Below are positions 8,436-17,781 of a DNA stretch of 64,000 nt, one piece after another. The position numbers were made by a program, and so were the translations under genes. The notes below the pieces were generated by a model. That model saw only the letters and a list, made by a program, of their open reading frames with translations. It made no database searches and had not been told where the DNA came from. Every line of letters starts with the position of its first letter. Positions within the stretch are counted from its first letter, which is position 1. Source of the stretch: JAJNPS01 sp031378845 (GTDB lineage: Bacteria; Pseudomonadota; Alphaproteobacteria; Rhodobacterales; Rhodobacteraceae); NCBI GenBank assembly GCA_031378845.1, contig JANNES010000015.1:62001-126000 (forward strand), written 5' to 3'.

Positions 8436-8670
8436 TGCAGGTCTTGCCCCCGTTTGCGGACACGTTGGTCCGGTGTTCGCCCTGCCTCAGGACGTTTCTG
8501 ATTGCGCCAAGAATCGCCTATACCCCCTGATTTGTCATCGAACTTTCCCAGACGTGCCGTGTTTTTCACCGGCGCGGTCATGCGTCGGCACAGGCAGTGC
8601 AGGCCGACAGGTTGCCCCCGCGCGGCAGGACCGCTATGCGTTGTAGACCTCTATTCGGGATCCTCCAGAT

Positions 8671-9822
8671 ATGCCGCTCACCGCTACAGACCCCGTTGCG
8701 CTGACCGCGGCCCTCGTGCGTTGCGCTTCGGTCACACCCATCGAAGGCGGCGCGCTGGTTTTGCTGCAGGACCTGCTGGCAAAGGCCGGGTTCGATTGCA
8801 CCCGCGTGGATCGCGGCGACACCGCCAATCTCTTTGCACGCTGGGGACTGCGCGGTGCCAACAAGACCTTTGGCTTCAACGGTCATACCGACGTCGTGCC
8901 GGTGGGCGATGCCGCCGCCTGGACGCATGATCCCTTTGGGGCCGAGGTGGTGGATGGCTGGATGTATGGGCGCGGTACCACGGACATGAAATCGGGCGTG
9001 GCCGCCTTTGCCGCCGCCGCCATCGATTTCGTGCAGGCGACACCCCCCGATGGCGCGGTGGTCCTGGCCATCACCGGCGATGAGGAAGGCGAGGCGACAG
9101 ATGGCACCGTCGCACTTCTTGACTGGATGGCCGCGCAGGGGGAGCGGATGAGCCATTGCCTGGTCGGCGAGCCCACCTGCCCCAATGTGATGGGCGAGAT
9201 GATCAAGATCGGGCGGCGCGGTTCCATGACCGCGTTCATCACCGCCACCGGCGTGCAGGGTCATTCCGCCTATCCGCACCGCGCGAAAAACCCGATGAGC
9301 GCGCTGGTGAAGTACCTTGCCCGGCTGGAGGCCAAACCACTGGACGAGGGCACTGATCATTTCGATGCCTCCACCATGGCGATCACCACCATCGATTGCG
9401 GCAACCCGGCCAACAACGTGATCCCCTCGCGCGGGCTGGCAACCGTCAACATCCGCTTCAACGACCTGCATTCCGGCGCCTCGCTGACCACGTGGCTGCA
9501 CGACCATGCCAATGCCGTGCAGCGCGATACCGGCGTGGAACTCGCGCTAAAGCTCAGCATCTCCGGCGAAAGCTTTCTGACGCAGCCGGGGGAGTTTTCC
9601 GCCCTCGTGGCGCGCTCGGTGCACGCCGAAACCGGCGTTCAGCCCACCTATTCGACCAGCGGCGGCACATCCGATGCCCGCTTTGTCAAAGCCCATTGCC
9701 CGGTGGTGGAGTTTGGCCTTGTCGGCAAGACCATGCACCAGGTTGACGAACGGGTCGAGGTTACCCAGATCCATCAGTTGAAGGCCGTCTATGGTCGCAT
9801 CCTCAAGGACTACTTCGCGTGA
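8671..9822 (+). CDS. dapE: Succinyl-diaminopimelate desuccinylase DapE
   Basis: This M20-family dizinc hydrolase removes succinate from N-succinyl-LL-diaminopimelate. The length (383) is typical. The metal-site signature is readable: GFNGHTDVVPVGD (first His), GRGTTDMKSG (bridging Asp), ITGDEEGEATDG (catalytic Glu pair), LVGEPT (Glu ligand) and GKTMHQVDERV (C-terminal His). The ending PTYSTSGGTSDARF is also characteristic of DapE rather than ArgE. It overlaps the following GNAT gene by four bases (GTGA), so the two are co-transcribed. Its pathway partner dapD lies upstream at 3723. Confidence 0.95.
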   Translation: MPLTATDPVALTAALVRCASVTPIEGGALVLLQDLLAKAGFDCTRVDRGDTANLFARWGLRGANKTFGFNGHTDVVPVGDAAAWTHDPFGAEVVDGWMYGRGTTDMKSGVAAFAAAAIDFVQATPPDGAVVLAITGDEEGEATDGTVALLDWMAAQGERMSHCLVGEPTCPNVMGEMIKIGRRGSMTAFITATGVQGHSAYPHRAKNPMSALVKYLARLEAKPLDEGTDHFDASTMAITTIDCGNPANNVIPSRGLATVNIRFNDLHSGASLTTWLHDHANAVQRDTGVELALKLSISGESFLTQPGEFSALVARSVHAETGVQPTYSTSGGTSDARFVKAHCPVVEFGLVGKTMHQVDERVEVTQIHQLKAVYGRILKDYFA

Positions 9823-10241
9823 GCCTCAAGATCGGCCTGACCACGGATATTGCGACCTGCCTCGCCCTGCGACGCGCGGTCTTTACCGACGAACAGGGCG
9901 TCGATCCGGAACTGGAGGTCGACGGGCTCGACGGCGATGCCACGCATCTTCTGGCCATCAAGGATGGCTGCCCGGTCGGCACCGCGCGCCTGATCGTCAG
10001 GGACTCGGTCGGCAAGATCGGGCGCGTCTGTGTGCTGCCCGATCTGCGCGGCACCGGCATGGGCAAGGCGCTGATGCTGGCCGCCATCGCCGAGTTTCGC
10101 GACCGCGCCGGGATCACCGAGGTCCGCCTCGGTGCGCAGACCCATGCTTTGGGGTTCTATGAGGCCTTGGGTTTTGCGGCCGACGGACCTGAATTCATGG
10201 ATGCCGGCATCGCTCACCGTGAAATGGTGCTGGAGCTTTAG
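9819..10241 (+). CDS. GNAT family N-acetyltransferase
   Basis: The 140-residue product starts with a GTG that overlaps the dapE stop. VGTARLIVRDSVGKIGRVCV and LPDLRGTGMGKALMLAAI give the GNAT beta-bulge and the R/Q-x-x-G-x-G/A acetyl-CoA loop. The ending THALGFYEALGFAADGPEFM is the usual C-terminal motif, with a DxGIxH tail like the ElaA/YjcF subgroup. The acceptor substrate is unknown. Translational coupling to dapE implies co-expression but does not prove a role in lysine synthesis. Confidence 0.85.
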   Translation: MSLKIGLTTDIATCLALRRAVFTDEQGVDPELEVDGLDGDATHLLAIKDGCPVGTARLIVRDSVGKIGRVCVLPDLRGTGMGKALMLAAIAEFRDRAGITEVRLGAQTHALGFYEALGFAADGPEFMDAGIAHREMVLEL

Positions 10242-10256
10242 CGCTTCATCTTTGCC

Positions 10257-10313
10257 CAAATATCCCCGCCGGAGGCTCCGGACGATGTTGCGGGGCGCGC
10301 CGCGGGATATTTG
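10257..10313. repeat. Inverted-repeat element CAAATATCCC ... GGGATATTTG
   Basis: Two perfect 10-base arms (10257-10266 and 10304-10313) enclose a GC-rich centre that itself holds a CCGGAGGCTCCGG hairpin. The element fills most of the 130-bp gap between the GNAT gene and rnr. The same GGGATATTTG core recurs at 46248-46257 in another intergenic gap. From general experience, cores like this are frequent between genes in Rhodobacterales, where they may act as transcript ends, but this was not checked. Confidence 0.5.
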
Positions 10314-10371
10314 AAAGACAGATGAGGCGATCGGGTTTCCGCCGGCCTCTGTCCATGCTAGGGCGCTGCGC

Positions 10372-12633
10372 ATGAACCCAATTCCCACAAAAGACCAGAT
10401 CCGCCAATGGATCACCGACAACCCCCTGCTGACCGCCAAGCGCGACATCGCCAAGGCTTTCGGCATCAAGGGGGATGCCCGTATCGACCTCAAGCGCCTT
10501 CTGAAAGAGCTTGAGGCCGAGGGCGTCGTCGAAAAGAAATCCCGCCATTTCCGCCCGGCCGGTGAGCTGCCCCCCGTGGCCGTCCTGCGCGTGCTGGCCC
10601 CCGATGCTGCGGGCGATCTCTTTGCCGAACCGCTGGAGGAAGGCGTCGACACAGACCTAGGCCGCATCCTCATCATCGCCAAACGCGGCGATCCTGCGCT
10701 GGCCGCAGGTGACCGCATCCTTGCGCGGCTGACACGCGTTGATCTGGACGACTACGTCTGTGAGGCGCGGCTGATCCGCGCGCTTGGGTCAAACCCGATC
10801 AAGGTCCTCGGCGTCTTTCGCGTCAATGCCGAAGGCGGGCGCATCCTGCCCATCGACAAGGGCTCCGACAAGGAATGGCGCGTCGCGCGTGACCACACGA
10901 TGGACGCCCGCGACGGCGAGCTGGTCGAGGGCGAGGCTGTCGGCAATCGCAAGATGGGATTGCCGCAGGCCCGCATCACCGCGCGGCTGGGCGATCCTTC
11001 TGGCCCCAAGGCGGTCAGCCTGATCGCCATTCACCAGCACGGCATCCCCGACCAGTTCCCCGATCCCGTGATCGCCAAAGCCGATGCCGCAACCCCGGCC
11101 ACGATGGACGGTCGCGCCGACCTGCGCACCCTGCCCCTTGTCACCATAGACCCCATCGATGCGCGCGACCGCGACGATGCCGTATATGCTGAGGCGGATA
11201 AAGAACCCGGCAATCCCGGCGGCCATGTCGTCTGGGTCGCCATTGCCGATGTCGCGGCCTATGTCCGCCCTGCATCGCCCCTTGACCGCGAGGCGCGCCG
11301 TCGCGGCAATTCCACCTATTTCCCGGACCGCGTGGTGCCGATGCTGCCCGACGTGCTGTCAGGCGATCTCTGCTCGCTTCATGAACATGTCGACCGGCCT
11401 TGCCTTGCGGTGCGGATGCGGATCGACGCGGGCGGCCACAAGATCGCGCATCAGTTCTTTCGCGCCATGATGCGGTCGCAAGCGTCGCTGCATTACGCGC
11501 AGGTGCAGGCCGCGATGGACGGCAGCCCCGATGCGGTGACGACGCCCCTGCTCGACCCCGTCATCCGCCCGCTTTATGCGGCCTATGCGGCGGTGACTCT
11601 GGCACGCGCGGTGCGAGAACCCCTGGATCTCGACCTGCCCGAACGCAAGATCATCTTGTCTGAGGATGGCGCCGTAACCTCGGTTGCGTTCCGCGAACGG
11701 CTGGATGCCCACCGGCTGATCGAAGAATTCATGATCGCGGCCAATGTCGCCGCCGCCGAGGAATTGCAGCGCCTCAAGCGCCCGCTGCTGTACCGCGTCC
11801 ACGAACAACCAAGCCCCGAAAAGCTGGATGCCCTGCGTGAGGTCGCAGGCGCCTCGGGCTTTGTGCTGGCCAAGGGGCAGGTCCTGAAAACGTCGCATCT
11901 GAACCGGCTCCTCGCCCAAGCGCAGGACACCGAGTTTGACGAGTTGATGAACATCACCACGCTGCGGTCAATGACCCAAGCCTATTACCACCCCGAGAAC
12001 TTCGGCCATTTCGGCCTCGCCTTGCAGAACTATGCGCATTTCACCTCGCCCATCCGGCGCTATTCGGACCTGATCGTGCACCGCGCGCTCATCGCGGGCC
12101 ACGGCTGGGGCCCCGAATCGAACAAGGATGGCCTGTCGCCCTGGGACATCGAGAACCTTGAAGAAACCGCCAAGCTGATCTCCGACGCCGAACGCCGCTC
12201 CATGGCGGCTGAACGCGACACGACTGACCGATACCTTGCCGCCTATCTTGCAGACCGTGTCGGCAGCACCTTTGCGGGCCGCATCTCGGGCGTCCAGCGG
12301 TTCGGGCTCTTCGTGAAACTGGACGAGACCGGTGCGGATGGTCTGGTGCCGATCCGCGCGGTCGGGCGGGAGTTTTTCCACTTTGATGCCGACACCCAGA
12401 CCCTGCGGGGCGCTGACACCGGCGTGACCATCGGCATCGGCCAAAAGGTGACCGTGCGGCTGGCCGAAGCAGTGCCAGTGACCGGCGGGCTGATGCTGGA
12501 ACTGTTGGAGATCGAGGACCGCGCGATGCCGGGCGGCAGACGCGGTCCACCTGGCAAAGGCGGCGCACGCAGGCCGGGCCAACAGGCCGCAAAAGACGTG
12601 GCGCGACGCAAGGTTGTGCGGCGCAGACGCTGA
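10372..12633 (+). CDS. rnr: Ribonuclease R
   Basis: This is a processive 3'-to-5' exoribonuclease that degrades structured RNA and matures rRNA. The 753-residue product has an N-terminal winged-helix region (about 1-65), cold-shock-like OB domains (about 70-230), the RNB domain and a C-terminal S1 domain (about 620-715). The RNB active-site acid cluster reads IDPIDARDRDDAVYAE near residues 260-275; HFTSPIRRYSDLIVHR is the family hallmark. The S1 part contains GRISGVQRFGLFVKLDETGA. A basic tail (KDVARRKVVRRRR) ends the protein, as in other RNase R enzymes. Confidence 0.95.
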   Translation: MNPIPTKDQIRQWITDNPLLTAKRDIAKAFGIKGDARIDLKRLLKELEAEGVVEKKSRHFRPAGELPPVAVLRVLAPDAAGDLFAEPLEEGVDTDLGRILIIAKRGDPALAAGDRILARLTRVDLDDYVCEARLIRALGSNPIKVLGVFRVNAEGGRILPIDKGSDKEWRVARDHTMDARDGELVEGEAVGNRKMGLPQARITARLGDPSGPKAVSLIAIHQHGIPDQFPDPVIAKADAATPATMDGRADLRTLPLVTIDPIDARDRDDAVYAEADKEPGNPGGHVVWVAIADVAAYVRPASPLDREARRRGNSTYFPDRVVPMLPDVLSGDLCSLHEHVDRPCLAVRMRIDAGGHKIAHQFFRAMMRSQASLHYAQVQAAMDGSPDAVTTPLLDPVIRPLYAAYAAVTLARAVREPLDLDLPERKIILSEDGAVTSVAFRERLDAHRLIEEFMIAANVAAAEELQRLKRPLLYRVHEQPSPEKLDALREVAGASGFVLAKGQVLKTSHLNRLLAQAQDTEFDELMNITTLRSMTQAYYHPENFGHFGLALQNYAHFTSPIRRYSDLIVHRALIAGHGWGPESNKDGLSPWDIENLEETAKLISDAERRSMAAERDTTDRYLAAYLADRVGSTFAGRISGVQRFGLFVKLDETGADGLVPIRAVGREFFHFDADTQTLRGADTGVTIGIGQKVTVRLAEAVPVTGGLMLELLEIEDRAMPGGRRGPPGKGGARRPGQQAAKDVARRKVVRRRR

Positions 12634-12694
12634 GGGGCTTGGCGTGGTCGCCGCAGTTCGACTAGGGTTGCGCCATGCAGACAAGGTCCATCCC

Positions 12695-13948
12695 ATGAGG
12701 CGTGCAGTCTGGCCGGCCATGGCCGTCGTGGTCTTGGCCGTGGCCTCGGGTGCCAGCGCACAGACAGGTCTTGTCCAGACGCTTGAGACAGATGAGGCGA
12801 CCATGGCCAATCCCCCGATGGGCAGTCAGGCGGGGCTTGAGGCCTGGATCACCGGGTTCCGCCTCCGCGCGCTGGCGGCAGGCATCACGGCATCCGTCTT
12901 TGATGCGACGATGCGCGGGGTGCAGTTTGACCCCAACATCGTCGAAAAGGACCGCAACCAGAACGAATTCACCAAGACGATCTGGGACTACCTCGACACC
13001 GCCGTGTCCCAAGAGCGCGTGGCCCTCGGGGTCAACGCCATGGCCTCGCACAAGGGTCTGCTGGCGATAATCGAGTCCCGATACGGCGTGGATGCCCCGG
13101 TCGTCGTTGCTGTCTGGGGCCTCGAAAGCGCCTACGGCACCTTTCGCGGCAAGCTGCCGGTGATCGCGTCGCTGGCCACACTCGCCTATGACGGCAGGCG
13201 GGCCGCGTTTTTTGAGGGCGAGTTGATCGCCGCGCTGAAAATCCTGCAAAACGGCGACACGACGCCCGAAAACATGGTCGGCAGCTGGGCGGGGGCCAGC
13301 GGGCATACCCAGTTCATGCCCTCATCCTGGGCGGCCTATGCGGTCGATTTCGACGGCGACGGGCGGCGCGACATCTGGGGCGATGATCCGGCCGATGCCT
13401 TGGCCTCCACCGCCAATTACCTGGCGCATTGGGGCTGGACCAAAGGGCAACCCTGGGGGCTGGAGGTCACGCTGCCGCCGGGCTTCGACTATGACCAGAC
13501 CACGGCTGCGGTGAAAAAGCCGGTGGCAGAATGGCGCGCCTTGGGGATCAAGCCGATGACGGGCGGCGATCTGCCCGATCATGGACCGGCCTCGGTCCTT
13601 TTGCCCGGCGGATCGCGGGGTGCTGCCTTCCTCATTTTCAGCAACTTTCAGGTGATCGAGCGCTACAACACCGCCGACGCCTACGTCATCGGCATCGGGC
13701 ATCTGGCCGACCGCATCACGGGTAGTGCGCCGATCAAGGCGGGCTGGCCGCGCGAATGGCGCGCGCTGACGCTGGAGGAACGTCGCGAACTGCAAGACAA
13801 GCTGACGCGCGCGGGTTTTGACGCAGGCGGGGTGGACGGGCGCATCGGCCCCAAGACCATCGCTGCGGTCAAGGCGTTTCAAAAGTCGCTGGGCCGTGTT
13901 CCGGACGGCTATCCCAGCCCGGATTTGCTGGTATTGCTGCGCGGCTGA
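12695..13948 (+). CDS. Lytic murein transglycosylase (MltB/SLT-2 family) with peptidoglycan-binding domain
   Basis: It cleaves the glycan backbone of peptidoglycan. Starting at ATG 12695 (MRRAVWPAMAVVVLAVASG) gives a signal peptide ending near ASAQ. The SLT_2 domain (about 45-340) shows WGLESAYGTFRG with the catalytic Glu and WAGASGHTQFMPSSW with the substrate-groove motif. A PG_binding_1 domain closes the protein (LTRAGFDAGGVDGRIGPKT, then IAAVKAFQKSLG). No lipobox is seen, so it is probably a soluble periplasmic form. The frame is open upstream to 12614 but that segment lacks a signal. Confidence 0.9.
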   Translation: MRRAVWPAMAVVVLAVASGASAQTGLVQTLETDEATMANPPMGSQAGLEAWITGFRLRALAAGITASVFDATMRGVQFDPNIVEKDRNQNEFTKTIWDYLDTAVSQERVALGVNAMASHKGLLAIIESRYGVDAPVVVAVWGLESAYGTFRGKLPVIASLATLAYDGRRAAFFEGELIAALKILQNGDTTPENMVGSWAGASGHTQFMPSSWAAYAVDFDGDGRRDIWGDDPADALASTANYLAHWGWTKGQPWGLEVTLPPGFDYDQTTAAVKKPVAEWRALGIKPMTGGDLPDHGPASVLLPGGSRGAAFLIFSNFQVIERYNTADAYVIGIGHLADRITGSAPIKAGWPREWRALTLEERRELQDKLTRAGFDAGGVDGRIGPKTIAAVKAFQKSLGRVPDGYPSPDLLVLLRG

Positions 13949-13986
13949 GCGCCGCCATTCTGGAACAAAACCTGGCACCGCGCCCA

Positions 13987-14400
13987 TCAATGCTCCGCAC
14001 CGTGCTGCCTGCGGTCGAGGACCGTGGACAGCACTTTCGCCCGCCGCGTCGGATCAAGCGGGCACTTTTCCAGATGTGTGGCGACCGTACGTCCAGTTTC
14101 TCCATCGGGACGATCATCCGGGTGCAGGCCGTTGGTCCCTGCCGCGCGTTGGTCATGCAGGTGTCATAGCGACAGCGCCCGCCCATGCCGGTGCGGATGG
14201 TCATCGCCCGGCGCATTTGTCGCAAGGGATCAGGCCGGTCAGGAATGTCGGGCCGCTGACCACGGGTGGCGGCGTAACCCTGGGGTTGCGCAGCTTCATC
14301 CGCGCGCGCACGGTCGCAAATGTCGCCTCGTCCAAGATCGGCGAACCAAGCTTCGACGACATCTGTCTCGGCATCGGTAACGCGCAGCCGTCAGGGCCAA
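13987..14400 (-). pseudogene. Large serine recombinase remnant
   Basis: Three frame-broken segments read together as the middle and end of a resolvase/invertase-type large serine recombinase. They are PILDEATFATVRARMKLRNP followed by PPPVVSGPTFLTGLIPCDKC; then MTIRTGMGGRCRYDTCMTNA followed by CTRMIVPMEKLD; then THLEKCPLDPTRRAKVLSTV, ending at a stop at 13987. The CxxC pairs belong to the recombinase zinc beta-ribbon. The N-terminal catalytic domain with its nucleophilic Ser is gone and at least two frameshifts are present, so this is a relic of a mobile element. The 260 bases beyond it (14401-14662) show no recognisable gene. Confidence 0.7.
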
Positions 14401-14662
14401 TTGTCAACGCCACACGAGGTCTCAACTGCTTGTTTGGGCGGTCTGCCGATAGGTCGCGATGGCGCGGGGCGCACGAGCGCGGCGAGGTGGAAATCATTTG
14501 GCGCGCGCATCTTCATCACGCCGCCCGCCCGGTCGTCGGCACGCGTGCTGGCAACTGCACCTTTGATCACGGCTTGACGGCAGCGCCAAGCCACCGGAGA
14601 CGTGGGCGCTGACGGGTGCTTGCGCGCGACCGTCGCGTTTCTATTTCGGCATTATATGCGTT

Positions 14663-17044
14663 TCAGGTCGCGGGTCCGGTCACGTGCCAGCCTGAGCCAC
14701 CGATCCCGCGCGCGGCCCGGATGATGCCGTCCGTGTCGATGCCAAAGTGCCGGTAGAGGTCGGCGATGGTGCCGGTCTGGCCGAAATGTTCGACCCCCAG
14801 CGCCCGGGTGCGGTGGCCGTGAACGGACCCGAGCCAGGCCAGCGCGGCGGGGTGACCGTCGATGACCGTGATCAGGCTTGCATCTCGTGGCATCGCAGCA
14901 AGCAGGCGTTCGGCGTGACAGGTGGCGGTGGCAATCCCGTGTTCGCGCGCGGATTGTGCGGCGGACCAGCCGGCGTTCAGCCGATCAGCGGATGTGATGG
15001 CCAGCAGCCCCACGCCGGGATGGCGCTCGCCCAGCGCGGCGACAGCACGCAGGGCCATGGCGGCGACGGTGCCCTGATAGGCGATCACGATGTCGCAGTT
15101 CGGGCCCGGATGCCGCAACCAATAGCCGCCATCAATGATGCTGCTTTCCAGATCGGCGGTCATCTCGCGGTGCAACTGGTCCATGGGCTGGGTCGAGAGC
15201 CGCAGATAGACCGACCCACCGGTGGCGTCGCGCAGCCAGGTATGGGGGTCGCGCGGCGCGTCGCCATCACGCTGCATGTAGTCGAAGGCAAAGCGCATCA
15301 CGACGGACAATTCGTCCACAAACGCGGGCTCAAAGGCTGCAAGGCCATCCTGCGCCATGCCGATCAGTGGCGTGCCGATGGACTGATGTGCGCCGCCTTC
15401 GGGGGCAAGCGTGACGCCGGAGGGCGTGGCCACCAGCAAAAAGCGCGCATCCTGATAGCAGGCATAGTTGAGCTGGTCGGCGCCGCGATAGATGAAGGGG
15501 TCGTAGACGGTGCCGACGGGCAAAAGGCGCACGCCGTTGATGTGGTGCGACAGGCCCAGCGCGGACAGGGTCAGAAACAGGTTGGACTCCGCGATGCCAA
15601 GTTCGATGTGCTGGCCGCGCGGCGAAAACTCCCAGGCGAAGGTCGAGGGAATGCGTTCGGCCTTGAACGTGTCGGCCATGCTTTCCCGCGCAAAAAGGCC
15701 ACGCCGGTTGACCCAGGGGCCAAGGTTCGTGGACACGGTCACATCGGGCGCGGTGGTGACGATCCGCGACGCAAGCTCGCTATCCCCGCGCGCAATCTCG
15801 TTCAGTATCTGGCCGAACCCCATCTGGGTCGAGATCGGTTTTGACCGCAGATCCTGTGCGGGCAGGTGGGCCGGGATGGGGATCTTTGGCGCGGTCAGGC
15901 GGCGTGGACCGGTCGCAAAGAACGGTGCCTTGCGGATGGCCGCCCGACAAGAGATGGCGTCAACGCCCTCCCACTTGTCCCACTCATGGCCCTGTCGGAC
16001 GCCCATCCGGGTTTGCAGATCGGACATCTGTGTCGGTGTCATCAGACCCGCATGGTTGTCCTTGTGCCCCGCCAGGGGCAGGCCCATCCCCTTGATCGTG
16101 TAGCACAGAAAGAGGGTCGGCCGATCCTGGGCGCGGGCGGCGTCAAAGGCGCGGGTCAATTCGGCCAGATCATGCCCGCCAAGATTGGTCATCAAAGCCG
16201 CCAACGCGTCATCGCTGCGCCGGGCCAGCAAGGCCGAGAGTGCCCCCTGATCGCCCAGATCGTCGGTCAGGCGGGCGCGCCACGCCGGCCCGCCCTGAAA
16301 GGTCAGCGCGGAATAGGTCTGGTTCGGACAGGCCTCGATCCATCCTTTCAATGCGGCCCCGCCCGGTTCGGCAAAGGCCGCCTGTTGCAGCGTGCCGTGG
16401 CGCAGGATCACGACATCCCAGCCAAAGCCGCGGAACATGTCCTGAAACCGCGCCCAGAGCCCCTCACGCACCACCGCATCCAGCGACTGGCGGTTGTAAT
16501 CGACCACCCACCACAGGTTGCGCACGTCGTGCTTCCAGCCCTCCAGCAGCGCCTCGTATATATTGCCTTCGTCCATCTCTGCATCGCCCAGAAGCGAGAC
16601 CATCCGACCGCACGCGCGGTCCGGCATCCAGCCGTGCGCCGTCACGTAGTCCTGCACCAGCGACGAAAACAGCGTCTGGGCCACGCCAAGGCCGACAGAG
16701 CCCGTGGAGAAGTCAACGTCATCGACGTCCTTGGTCCGCGACGGATAGCTTTGTGCTCCGCCAAAGCCCCGGAAATTCTGCAGCTTTTCCAAGGTCTGCG
16801 CGCCCGCCAGATACTGGATCGCATGAAACACCGGGGCGCCATGGGGTTTCACCGCGACCCGGTCCTCGGGGCGCAGCGCATGAAAATAGAGTGCGGTCAT
16901 CATCGTGGCCATCGACGCCGACGACGCCTGATGCCCGCCGACCTTGACGTCCAGATCACCCGCCGGGCGCAAGTGATTGGCATTGTGGATCATCCAGGAT
17001 GACAGCCACAAAAGCCGTCGCTCCAATTGCGCGAGCGCGGTCAT
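14663..17044 (-). CDS. AceE-like thiamine diphosphate-dependent E1/transketolase-type enzyme
   Basis: The product (793 residues) matches the homodimeric pyruvate dehydrogenase E1 (AceE) architecture but begins directly at the thiamine-binding core. It lacks the roughly 80 N-terminal residues of AceE that help bind E2. The ThDP motif reads LLGDAEMDEGN ... NRQSLD (about 155-190). CYTIKGMGLPLAGHKDNHAG aligns with the AceE active-site loop. No E2 or E3 gene is nearby. It is the last gene of an operon with a peptide-type importer, a class V PLP enzyme and a GntR regulator, overlapping the regulator by four bases. A decarboxylation or ketol transfer on an imported, deaminated substrate is inferred. 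Confidence 0.75.
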   Translation of the reverse strand: MTALAQLERRLLWLSSWMIHNANHLRPAGDLDVKVGGHQASSASMATMMTALYFHALRPEDRVAVKPHGAPVFHAIQYLAGAQTLEKLQNFRGFGGAQSYPSRTKDVDDVDFSTGSVGLGVAQTLFSSLVQDYVTAHGWMPDRACGRMVSLLGDAEMDEGNIYEALLEGWKHDVRNLWWVVDYNRQSLDAVVREGLWARFQDMFRGFGWDVVILRHGTLQQAAFAEPGGAALKGWIEACPNQTYSALTFQGGPAWRARLTDDLGDQGALSALLARRSDDALAALMTNLGGHDLAELTRAFDAARAQDRPTLFLCYTIKGMGLPLAGHKDNHAGLMTPTQMSDLQTRMGVRQGHEWDKWEGVDAISCRAAIRKAPFFATGPRRLTAPKIPIPAHLPAQDLRSKPISTQMGFGQILNEIARGDSELASRIVTTAPDVTVSTNLGPWVNRRGLFARESMADTFKAERIPSTFAWEFSPRGQHIELGIAESNLFLTLSALGLSHHINGVRLLPVGTVYDPFIYRGADQLNYACYQDARFLLVATPSGVTLAPEGGAHQSIGTPLIGMAQDGLAAFEPAFVDELSVVMRFAFDYMQRDGDAPRDPHTWLRDATGGSVYLRLSTQPMDQLHREMTADLESSIIDGGYWLRHPGPNCDIVIAYQGTVAAMALRAVAALGERHPGVGLLAITSADRLNAGWSAAQSAREHGIATATCHAERLLAAMPRDASLITVIDGHPAALAWLGSVHGHRTRALGVEHFGQTGTIADLYRHFGIDTDGIIRAARGIGGSGWHVTGPAT

Positions 17045-17781
17045 GGTGGCGCGTCGACTTGTGGCCCCAGATCGATGATCTGGCGGATTTCCTGCGCCAC
17101 GGAGTCGATGATTGCGTTGATCGCGGTCTCGGCGCCGTCGGGATCGCTGCGCCTGATCGCATCGCTCAGGTCGCGGTGGATAGGAAAGGACGCAAGGCCA
17201 AACGCGTTGCGGCTGAAGGGCGCGTCTTGCGAGCGTTCGAACGCATGATCCAAATGCGCCAGCAACTGGCCGAACAGCGGATTGCCCGTGGCGTCACTGA
17301 TCGCGCCATGAAACGCCCAGTCGGCTTCGCGGTAGGGCAGCCCGGCATCGACGATGCGCAAGAGCGCATCGCAAAGTGCGGCAATTTCCTTGCGCTGTTC
17401 GGGGTTTGCAAGCACGGCAGCGCGGCGCACCGTTCCTGTTTCCAGCACCCGGCGCACTTCCAAGAGACGCAACAGCGCCTCGCCTTCCAGCCGGATCATG
17501 GTGGGCAGGGGTCCGTGCGAGGCCTGGACGCGGGCGGTGAGATAGGTGCCGTCGCCGCGCCTGCGACGGATGATGCCAAGGCCTTCCCAGCGGTTCATCG
17601 CTTCCCGGATGGTCGAGCGTCCGACACCGAGTTTGGTGGCCAGTGCGACCTCTGGCGGCAGCCGGTCGCCGATGCCCAGACCAGCCGCCTCTATCATCGC
17701 CACGAGCGCGTCCTGGACGGCCACACCCTTTGTCGGCGTGTCGAGGGGCGCAAGATAGCGCAGGGCGGAGTTTCGGGTCAT
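17041..17781 (-). CDS. GntR family regulator, FCD (FadR) type
   Basis: The product is 246 residues. An N-terminal winged helix (GDRLPPEVALATKLGVGRST, then IREAMNRWEGLGIIRRRRGD) is followed by an FCD ligand-binding domain (about 85-235) with the expected acidic and His metal-site residues (ADWAFHGAISDATGN, IHRDLSDAI). It sits inside the operon it probably controls, overlapping both neighbours by four bases. FadR-type repressors bind TNGTNNNACNA dyads; two such sites lie at 24468-24482 and 24506-24518 upstream of the operon's first gene. The effector is likely the transported compound or its catabolite, unknown. Confidence 0.85.
   Translation of the reverse strand: MTRNSALRYLAPLDTPTKGVAVQDALVAMIEAAGLGIGDRLPPEVALATKLGVGRSTIREAMNRWEGLGIIRRRRGDGTYLTARVQASHGPLPTMIRLEGEALLRLLEVRRVLETGTVRRAAVLANPEQRKEIAALCDALLRIVDAGLPYREADWAFHGAISDATGNPLFGQLLAHLDHAFERSQDAPFSRNAFGLASFPIHRDLSDAIRRSDPDGAETAINAIIDSVAQEIRQIIDLGPQVDAPP

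Noticed and set aside
14401..14662. Search for more mobile-element genes beside the recombinase relic
   Set aside because: Short frames on both strands show no recombinase, transposase or integrase motif and no terminal repeats were found.
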